From contig JBJXGC010000227.1 of the NCBI GenBank assembly GCA_046154545.1, positions 1-19,142 on the forward strand: DNA of 19,142 nucleotides, read 5' to 3'. Origin of the DNA: JBJXGC01 sp046154545. Lineage in GTDB: Bacteria > Chloroflexota > Dehalococcoidia > Tepidiformales > Tepidiformaceae. The position numbers and the translations under genes were made by a program. The notes under the pieces were generated by a model. The model was given only the letters and a program-made list of their open reading frames with translations. It was not told the origin of the DNA and searched no databases. Positions 14,400 to 19,142 of the stretch are shown here, piece by piece. The number at the start of each line of letters is the position of its first letter. Position 1 is the first letter of the stretch.

Positions 14400-15437
14400 T
14401 CAGATGAGCCGCGCCTGCTGATGCTTCTCCGGCGGGGGCACGCCGTTCCCGTCGGCGACGGCAGCCATCGCCCGGCTCGCCGCCCGTATCTCCATGCCGG
14501 CGATCCGCTGGTCCGTCACCCAGGCTCGGAACCCGGTTTCATCCCACGTCCCCGCCTGCACCATGCCGTCGAGCGACTCGTAGCGGGCAGCAGCCGCCCG
14601 CAGGTCCATGAGCACCCGGTTCCGGGCAACGATCGCTCGCCCGTCGTTCCGCAGCGCCGCCAGCAATCGCACGTTCGACCGCCCCAGCGCGGCCATAGCC
14701 CGCGCCGGGTCGTCGAGGTAGGCGTCCAGCGGCGCCACCGCCAGCAACCGCGCCGCCCCGATCGTGCCAAGGCCCGGGATCCCCGGCAAATCGTCGCTCG
14801 TATCCCCGCTGGCAACGCGGAAGTCCAGGTAGCGCTCCCGCGGAAAGACGATGGGCGTTTTGTCCGCCGTCCGCGGCGCCGCGTATTCGTCAAAGTTCTC
14901 CGTCGTGATTACAACCCGCTTCACCGGTGAGTAAATGCTCACTCGCTCGTCCAGGAGCTGCATGAAGTCCCGGTCCGTCGAAGCGATCCGTACCGGCCCC
15001 TCGCTGTTCAGGGTCGCGAAGGCGATGAGGTCGTCCGCCTCCGTGTTCACGCCCCGGTAGACCTCGACCGGCAGCATCCGCGCCATCTCCCGGAACTGGG
15101 CGATTGCGTCCAGCACAAACGCCTCGTTCGCCGCGAAGCTCGGGTCGCTTTCGCGGCTGAGCTGATATCGCGGCCAGACGATGCGCCGGCGCAGCGGCCT
15201 GCCCTCGTCGAAGGCCACCGCCATCCGCGTCACGCGCCCGGCGTACTTCTTCGCGATCGCGCCCGGCGCGCCCGCCTCAGGCGGCTCCCCGCCCCGGATC
15301 ACCGCCCCGAGCACGCTCTGGGTCAGCCCGATGAGCGCACAGCGCGTCTTCTCCGCCGGAGTCTCGGCCGCCATGAAGCGCCGCAACGCGTGGAAGCCGG
15401 CCCAGGCCAGGTTGTTGCCGTCCGCGATCAGGAACAC
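14400..15437 (-). CDS. stand-alone 5'-3' exonuclease (FEN family)
   Basis: A 345-residue nuclease equivalent to the N-terminal domain of DNA polymerase I, without any polymerase. Metal-binding acids are visible: D6 in LIADGNN, D77 in FDEGR, E133/D135/D136 in GVNTEADDLIA, D155/D157 in STDRDF, and D212/D215/D216 in GDTSDDLPGIPGLGTIGAARLL, which is also the helix-3-turn-helix that holds DNA. It should remove 5' flaps or RNA primers. There is a ~20-residue insert (around 48-68, rich in Gly, Pro and Glu) between core strands. The start is GTG at 15437 with no Shine-Dalgarno; TAAACT lies 6 nt upstream and overlaps the vapC stop, which suggests a leaderless transcript, with possible readthrough from vapBC. 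Pol I may be elsewhere in the genome. Confidence 0.88.
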   Translation of the reverse strand: MFLIADGNNLAWAGFHALRRFMAAETPAEKTRCALIGLTQSVLGAVIRGGEPPEAGAPGAIAKKYAGRVTRMAVAFDEGRPLRRRIVWPRYQLSRESDPSFAANEAFVLDAIAQFREMARMLPVEVYRGVNTEADDLIAFATLNSEGPVRIASTDRDFMQLLDERVSIYSPVKRVVITTENFDEYAAPRTADKTPIVFPRERYLDFRVASGDTSDDLPGIPGLGTIGAARLLAVAPLDAYLDDPARAMAALGRSNVRLLAALRNDGRAIVARNRVLMDLRAAAARYESLDGMVQAGTWDETGFRAWVTDQRIAGMEIRAASRAMAAVADGNGVPPPEKHQQARLI

Positions 15438-15446
15438 GGGTTCAGT

Positions 15447-15848
15447 TTAGCTTGGCTTCCACGCAGCCGCCTTGATGTCGGTCCGGGCGAAGTCCTCCCC
15501 CACGAACAACAACGGCTGGCCCGTCACCTTGCTGAGAGCGTACGAGAAGCAGTCTCCGAAGTTCAGGCCCGCCGGGTGGCGGCTTTTGCCATAAGTGCGA
15601 AAGGCATCGAGTGCGGCCCATGCCAGCGGAGCATCGACCGGGACGACTGTGACGTCCAAGTCTCGAAGGTCCCGTTGAAATTCGAGGACCGCTCCCGGAC
15701 CGCGCCGCGACTCCATCACCATCGAGACTTCAAGGACGTTAACGGCTGAACATAGGCGTATCGGATCTCGACGGATTGCTGCCCGCAGGGCCTCTTGAGC
15801 CGGTTCAAGGAGCAAGATCGCAACCCACGCCGAGGACTCGATATTCAA
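15447..15848 (-). CDS. vapC: VapC-type PIN-domain toxin
   Basis: A 133-residue PIN-domain ribonuclease, toxin of a type II pair. The conserved acids are at E4, E40, D99 (NFGDCFSYALS) and D119 (FVGEDFARTDI). At position 4 most VapC proteins have Asp (MVIDSSA), whereas here it is Glu (MNIESSA). The C-terminal block HPAGLNFGDCFSYALSKVTGQPLLFVGEDFARTDI is a very good match to VapC30-type toxins. The start codon is TTG, overlapping the antitoxin stop (TTGA), which with the weak codon would keep toxin below antitoxin. Predicted target is RNA, probably tRNA or rRNA; not determinable here. Transcribed with vapB and followed directly by the exonuclease gene. Confidence 0.9.
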   Translation of the reverse strand: MNIESSAWVAILLLEPAQEALRAAIRRDPIRLCSAVNVLEVSMVMESRRGPGAVLEFQRDLRDLDVTVVPVDAPLAWAALDAFRTYGKSRHPAGLNFGDCFSYALSKVTGQPLLFVGEDFARTDIKAAAWKPS

Positions 15849-16123
15849 GCTGGCAGGCCGTCGGCGTCGTATCCGATAATCTCGTCGGCGCTGCGGGTGT
15901 CTAGTTCCGGCATCTGGGCGATCCGCAAAGCGCTGGCGTAGAGGATTTCGCTTGCGTCCGGCCCGACTCGTCCGTCGGTGGCGCGCCGACCCGTCGGCGG
16001 AGGCTTCCGGGCCAGCTCCGCCCTCAGCGCCGCCGTTACCGCGTCGGCCACGCTCTCGCCCATCCGTTCCGCCAGCTCATGCGCCAGCCGCTCGGCCTCG
16101 GGACTCTCGATCGTCAATGCCAT
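15845..16123 (-). CDS. vapB: VapB-type antitoxin, PSK/Rv0623-like family
   Basis: A 92-residue antitoxin. MALTIESPEAERLAHELAERMGESVADAVTAAL (1-33) is the dimerising DNA-binding part, and PELDTRSADEIIGYDADGLP at the end is the toxin-binding tail characteristic of this family; the full-length pattern matches partner antitoxins of VapC30-like toxins. It neutralises VapC and probably represses its own operon. TAAAAT (16130-16135) lies 6 nt before the ATG, with a short GGGCCC palindrome between, so transcription may start at the ATG and be blocked by the VapBC complex. It overlaps vapC by 4 nt. It is divergent from the selenoprotein operon, with the 7-bp tandem repeat between. Confidence 0.92.
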   Translation of the reverse strand: MALTIESPEAERLAHELAERMGESVADAVTAALRAELARKPPPTGRRATDGRVGPDASEILYASALRIAQMPELDTRSADEIIGYDADGLPA

Positions 16124-16129
16124 GGGCCC

Positions 16130-16135
16130 ATTTTA
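16130..16135 (-). promoter_or_regulatory. -10 element of vapBC
   Basis: TAAAAT on the minus strand (5 of 6), 6 nt before the vapB ATG. No convincing -35. The neighbouring palindrome ATGGGCCCAT is a possible operator. Confidence 0.5.
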
Positions 16136-16190
16136 CCCCGTCCGGAAGCGATTGTTGCTGCTCGCCATCAACAACCGCCCCACCATCCCG

Positions 16191-16249
16191 GCTAACAGCT
16201 AACAGCTAACAGCTAACAGCTAACAGCTAACAGCTAACAGCTAACAGCT
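16191..16249. repeat. tandem heptanucleotide repeat, 8 copies of GCTAACA
   Basis: Eight perfect copies of GCTAACA occupy 16191-16246, followed by a partial GCT. The unit is AT-richer than its surroundings. It lies between the divergent vapB start (16123) and the -35 of the Rdx-UGSC operon (16253). Because 7 is not a multiple of 3, TAA appears in all three plus frames and TAG in all three minus frames, so no reading frame can cross it. Confidence 0.97.
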
Positions 16250-16252
16250 CGA

Positions 16253-16281
16253 TTGCCGCCTCCTCCCCCGCGCCGTACAGT
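16253..16281 (+). promoter_or_regulatory. promoter of the Rdx-UGSC operon
   Basis: TTGCCG (16253-16258) and TACAGT (16276-16281) with a 17-bp spacer; the -10 ends 9 nt before the ATG at 16291. The tandem repeat stops 4 nt upstream of the -35. Confidence 0.5.
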
Positions 16282-16290
16282 GCCGACGGG

Positions 16291-16536
16291 ATGGCCAACC
16301 TCGAGATCACCGTCGAATACTGCGCGAGCTGCAACTATCTGCCGCGGGCGCTCTGGATGGCGGGCGAAATCCTGGCCGAGATCCAGGCCGATGTCGCGCG
16401 CTTCGTGCTCGTCCCCGGCGACCGCGGCGTCTTCGAATGGTCCGCTGGCGGCGATCCTGTCTTCAGCAAAGCCGCCCTCGGCCGTTTCCCTGAACTCGAC
16501 GAGCTGAAGCAGATCATCTACGCGAAGCTGGAGTGA
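16291..16536 (+). CDS. Rdx-family (SelW/SelT/SelH-like) thioredoxin-fold protein
   Basis: An 81-residue protein with the small thioredoxin-like fold of selenoprotein W. VEYCASCNYLPRA (8-20) is the diagnostic N-terminal CxxC followed by the conserved arginine-alanine. In eukaryotic SelW the second position is selenocysteine; here both are cysteine. The second half contains VFEWSAGGDPVFSKAALGRFPELDEL, matching the family's GxFEV...G..v.S....G.FP pattern. It probably acts as a thiol redox carrier or reductase for a partner. It is the first gene of an operon; its stop overlaps a GTG (GTGA) next to the UGSC start, so the two are tightly coupled. Co-occurrence of a SelW-like and a UGSC protein suggests that they exchange electrons, which is inference. 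Confidence 0.85.
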   Translation: MANLEITVEYCASCNYLPRALWMAGEILAEIQADVARFVLVPGDRGVFEWSAGGDPVFSKAALGRFPELDELKQIIYAKLE

Positions 16537-16541
16537 AGCCC

Positions 16542-17075
16542 ATGTCCGAGACCGTCCGCATCGTTAGCCCCGTTGCCCACGTCCATGTGATTGAGGCGTC
16601 CGCCGCGCCACGCCCGCGGTCGCTCGCCGGGCTGCGGCCTGGCATCCTCGAAAACCGTAAGGCCAACGCCCGCCTCCTCATGGAGACGATGGTCGAGGGG
16701 CTGCGCGAACGCGTGCCCCTCGGCACGCTCACCGTCGGCAGCAAGCCGGTCGCCGGGCCACCCAGTGCGGAGACCTTCGGTCTGCTCCGGAAAGGAGCCG
16801 ACTTCATCCTCGTCGGCTCAAGCGACTGAGGATCCTGTACGACGTGGAGTGTCCACGCCGCGATAGAGTTTGAACGGGTCGGCATCCCGACGGTGACCAT
16901 CGTCACCGACGCCTTCATGGACCTCTTTACCTTGGAGGCGGAACAGCGGGGCCTGCCCGGCCTTACGCACCTGCTCGTCCCTCACCCGCTCGGTGGCATC
17001 CGCCCGCCGGCCGTGCGCGAGAAGGCGCTGGCCGCCGTCGATAACCTCCTTGCCGCCCTCACGGCCGCACCATGA
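16542..17075 (+). CDS. UGSC-family selenoprotein (in-frame TGA read as selenocysteine)
   Basis: Read through the TGA at 16827-16829, the frame gives 177 residues with selenocysteine at 96 in SDUGSCTTWSVH. UGSC is a named bacterial selenoprotein family with exactly this motif (Cys in other homologues). Both sides of the TGA are family-like: a variable N-terminal half ending RKGADFILVGSSD, and a C-terminal half with AIEFERVGIPTVTIVTDAFMDLF. Automated callers would split it at the TGA. U96 and C99 probably form the redox pair (U-x-x-C). The ATG at 16542 has GGAG 8 nt upstream; a GTG at 16533 overlaps the Rdx stop. The true stop overlaps the next gene (ATGA). A hairpin lies 13 nt after the TGA. 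The reaction is unknown. No sel genes are in the window. Confidence 0.9.
16843..16857 (+). promoter_or_regulatory. candidate bacterial SECIS hairpin
   Basis: CGTGGA-GTG-TCCACG: a perfect 6-bp stem and GTG apical loop inside the coding region. The stem can extend by two more pairs across an A-C mismatch. The loop begins 19 nt after the TGA, within the distance range known for bacterial SECIS elements. Confidence 0.6.
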
Positions 17076-18133
17076 GCGCCGTTTCCGTCCGCGGCCGCGC
17101 AGCGGAGACGTTCGACCTGCCCGCCGACCCCGTCGCGTTCTCCCGCGAGTGCACCCGGCGCGGCTGGTCCGACGGTCTGCCCCTGATCCCGCCCACTGCC
17201 GCGCGCGTCACGGAGATGCTCGCCGCGGTCCGGCGCGACCCCCTCGAGGTGCTCGGCGTGCTCTCGCCCCGGCAGGGCGTGGCCACCGTCGAAGCGGTGG
17301 CGGTGAACGCGGTCATGGCCGGCTGTGAGCCGCGCCAGCTCCCCGTCCTGCTCGCCGCTGTCCAGGCCGTTGCCGACCCCGCCTTCAACCTCGATGGCAT
17401 CAACGCGACCACCCACCCGTGTGGCGTCTTCATCCTCGCCAGCGGGCCTGCCGCCCGGGCCGCGGGCATCCACGGTGGAAGCGGCTGCTTCGGCCCGGGC
17501 TTCCCGGCCAATGTCACCATAGGCCGGGCTTTGCGCCTGGTGCTCCTCAACGTCGCGGGCGCGAGCCCCGGCGTCGGCGACCGCGCCACCCAGGCCACGC
17601 CGGCGAAGCTCGCTTTCTGCGCCACCGAGCGGGACGACGCCAGCCCCTGGCCTCCCTTCCAGACGACGCGCGGCTACGCCGCCGGGGACTCCTGCGTGAC
17701 CGCCTGGGCCTGCGAAGGGCCCCATAACATCCAGGAACACGGTAGCAACACGGCCGAAGGCATCCTCCAGACGATCGCCGGCGCCATGGGGCAGGCCGGG
17801 AGCAACAACATCCTCGCCGGCGGCGAGCCACTCCTCTGCCTGGGGCCGGAGCACGCCGCGACCATCGCCGGCGGCGGCTACAGTCGCGAGTCCGTCCAGC
17901 GCTACCTCTTCGAGAACGCGCGCTTCCCCGGGGCCCGCCTCTCGGACGAGTTCCGGGAGTCCGTCCGCGGCCGCATGCAGGGCGGCGAGGGTGAGCGTGA
18001 ACGCGACGGGATGCTCGGCATCAGCGACCGGCCCGAGGAGATCCACATCATGGTCGCCGGCGGCCCCGGCAAGCACTCCTGCTGGATGCCCACCTTCGGC
18101 GGGATGACGCGCCCCGTAACGGTCGCTCTCTGA
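17072..18133 (+). CDS. conserved protein of unknown function, partner of the UGSC selenoprotein
   Basis: A 353-residue protein starting inside the UGSC stop (ATGA overlap), so translated with it. I recall its type as a conserved uncharacterised family, but know no biochemical function. Visible blocks: GWSDGLPLIPPTAARV near the N-terminus, VEAVAVNAVMAGCEP, LDGINATTHPCGVFILASGP, CFGPGFPANVTIGRALRLVLLNVAGASPG, ATQATPAKLAFCATERDDASPW, GPHNIQEHGSNTAEGIL and GGEPLLCLGPEHAATIA, then a tail ending KHSCWMPTFGG. It has several cysteines, no membrane segment and no signal peptide. The ordered, glycine- and asparagine-rich conserved blocks look like a cytoplasmic enzyme, perhaps the catalytic partner that the selenoprotein and Rdx protein keep reduced (inference). 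The stop at 18131-18133 is taken as real. Confidence 0.75.
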   Translation: MSAVSVRGRAAETFDLPADPVAFSRECTRRGWSDGLPLIPPTAARVTEMLAAVRRDPLEVLGVLSPRQGVATVEAVAVNAVMAGCEPRQLPVLLAAVQAVADPAFNLDGINATTHPCGVFILASGPAARAAGIHGGSGCFGPGFPANVTIGRALRLVLLNVAGASPGVGDRATQATPAKLAFCATERDDASPWPPFQTTRGYAAGDSCVTAWACEGPHNIQEHGSNTAEGILQTIAGAMGQAGSNNILAGGEPLLCLGPEHAATIAGGGYSRESVQRYLFENARFPGARLSDEFRESVRGRMQGGEGERERDGMLGISDRPEEIHIMVAGGPGKHSCWMPTFGGMTRPVTVAL

Positions 18134-18378
18134 GACTGCCGCCCGGCCAGTGTGCTCGACCACAAGCGCCCGTCGATGCTCCTCCGTCTGTCAACGCCCT
18201 CGAACGGGTCGATCGCGGTCCGCAGCACGGCTTTGGTCGGCCGCCTTTTGTGCCAACCCCACCACCACCGACCGCGCCCGCGCCTTCCTCCGCCGCGTCG
18301 AGGGGTAGCGGCTCCCGCGCCGTTCCCGGTGAGCCGTTCCCTGCCATACTGGCCCGACCTGTGCCAGGAGGAATTGCC
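18134..18378. other. intergenic region upstream of the crotonase gene
   Basis: About 245 nt without a convincing gene. An open plus frame (from 18152) is Pro/Arg-rich and overlaps the next start, so it is not called. The only feature seen is a possible promoter near the right end. Confidence 0.5.
18323..18350 (+). promoter_or_regulatory. possible promoter of the crotonase gene
   Basis: TTCCCG (18323-18328), 16 bp, CATACT (18345-18350); the same -10 hexamer as at the phaQ promoter. It is followed by an AGGAGG ribosome-binding site. Confidence 0.35.
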
Positions 18379-19142
18379 ATGACCGACGCCGTCATCGTCG
18401 AGACCAACGCCGAGGGCGTGATGCTCGTGACGCTCAACCGCCCCGAGACCCTCAACTCGCTCGATACCGCGATGGGCGAGCAGCTGATCGCCGCCGTCAC
18501 ACTCGCCTCAGCGGACGACGCAGTCCGCGCCCTCGTCATCACCGGCGCCGGGCGCGGCTTCTGCTCCGGGGCGAACGCCGGCGGCTTCATCGCAGAAGGC
18601 GCCCCGCCGCCGCCGCGCTCCCAGCGGATGGACCGCCGTGGCGGCTCCGCCCGCCTCGTCGAGGCCATGGCCGCTTGCGACGTCCCCATCATCGCCGCCA
18701 TCAACGGCCCCGCGGCGGGTGCAGGCTGCGGCATCGCCCTCTGTTGCGACATCCGCTTCATGGCCGCCTCCGCCCGCATGGGGAGCATCTTCATCAAGCG
18801 CGGCCTCGCTTCCGACTACGGCCTCGCCTTCTGGCTCCCTCGCATCGTCGGCGCCGCCAAAGCCTACGAGCTCGCCTACGACGGCAATCTCCTCGACGCC
18901 CCGCGCGCCCTTGAGGCCGGCCTCGTCCACCGCGTCCTCCCCGACGACGAACTCCTCGCCCAGGCGATGGCCTACGCCGCCACCATCGCCAAGGGCCCGC
19001 CCCTCGGCTACACCACCCTCCGCCGCATGCTCGTCCGCTCCGTCACCTCGGACTCCGTGGCCGCCTTCGCCGAGTACGAATGGTCTGAGCAGGCCCGCCT
19101 CCTCGGCACGAACGACGTCGTCGAAGGCTTCCGCGCCTTCCT
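18379..19142 (+). CDS. enoyl-CoA hydratase/isomerase (crotonase) family protein, 3' end cut off
   Basis: About 254 residues to the window edge, nearly complete for a ~260-residue family. The N-terminal VMLVTLNRPETLNSLD is the canonical crotonase opening. GRGFCSGANAGGF (58-70) and NGPAAGAGCGIALCCDIRF (109-127) form the CoA-binding and oxyanion-hole elements. The two glutamates of classical enoyl-CoA hydratase are missing: the corresponding stretch reads FIKRGLASDYGLAFWLPRIVG (138-158), a pattern seen in other crotonases with K-R-G-L and D in place. So the reaction may be isomerisation, another hydration or hydrolysis and not standard hydratase. An excellent ribosome-binding site (AGGAGG, 7-nt gap) fixes the start. 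Probably a fatty- or aromatic-acid CoA enzyme. Confidence 0.9.
   Translation, partial: MTDAVIVETNAEGVMLVTLNRPETLNSLDTAMGEQLIAAVTLASADDAVRALVITGAGRGFCSGANAGGFIAEGAPPPPRSQRMDRRGGSARLVEAMAACDVPIIAAINGPAAGAGCGIALCCDIRFMAASARMGSIFIKRGLASDYGLAFWLPRIVGAAKAYELAYDGNLLDAPRALEAGLVHRVLPDDELLAQAMAYAATIAKGPPLGYTTLRRMLVRSVTSDSVAAFAEYEWSEQARLLGTNDVVEGFRAF

Noticed and set aside
16191..16249. CRISPR or phage attachment site
   Set aside because: The unit is only 7 bp with no spacers, and no cas genes or integrase are near. It is a simple tandem repeat.
18131..18382. second TGA recoding, reading through the stop of the 353-residue protein
   Set aside because: The frame stays open, but what follows is Pro/Arg-rich with no motif, and the protein already ends with a family-like tail.
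1..19142. insertion sequence, prophage or integrative element
   Set aside because: No transposase, integrase or terminal inverted repeats were seen, and the two tRNA genes have no partial copies of their 3' ends visible nearby.

Overview
The window is GC-rich, densely packed bacterial chromosome with short intergenic gaps, two CCA-encoded tRNA genes and mostly housekeeping or metabolic genes. The gene set (F420-type luciferase-like oxidoreductase, class III/IV-type PHA synthase, WS/DGAT acyltransferase, UGSC selenoprotein with its partner) suggests a Chloroflexota-like bacterium, possibly Dehalococcoidia. That is inference from gene content and style; no phylogenetic marker was tested.

Layout. 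Positions 1-1317 (minus) hold a truncated LLM-family oxidoreductase and a small unknown gene translationally coupled to a PilZ protein. Positions 1456-4043 (plus) hold tRNA-Ser(GCU), miaB and a Gfo/Idh/MocA oxidoreductase with an altered EKP motif. Then come YqgE/AlgH (minus), a UspA-like protein (plus) and tRNA-Ala(GGC) (minus).

Positions 5407-8599 form a polyhydroxyalkanoate (PHA) module. A PhaQ-like PadR repressor, a PhaE/PhaR-type synthase subunit, PhaC synthase and a GNAT acetyltransferase lie on the minus strand, and a phasin is divergent on the plus strand. The intergenic region has two promoters facing apart, each -10 overlapped by related operator half-sites. This supports a PHA-responsive switch of the kind known in Bacillus. 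Positions 8682-11120 add a GHSLGG lipase-like hydrolase and a divergent WS/DGAT acyltransferase, so polyester and neutral-lipid storage functions sit side by side.

Positions 11199-15437 hold a DHA2-type MFS exporter, a large alpha/beta hydrolase and a stand-alone 5'-3' exonuclease. A vapBC toxin-antitoxin operon follows (15447-16123, minus).

The most notable region is 16191-18133. Eight copies of a 7-bp repeat sit between the divergent vapBC promoter and the promoter of a three-gene operon: Rdx/SelW-like protein, a UGSC-family selenoprotein read through an in-frame TGA at 16827-16829, and a conserved protein of unknown function. The UGSC gene looks like two fragments unless the TGA is read as selenocysteine; a hairpin sits just downstream of it. 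The window ends inside a crotonase-family gene. Several genes (phaQ, the MFS gene, the exonuclease, vapB) have a -10-like hexamer 6-7 nt before the start codon, which suggests leaderless transcripts.
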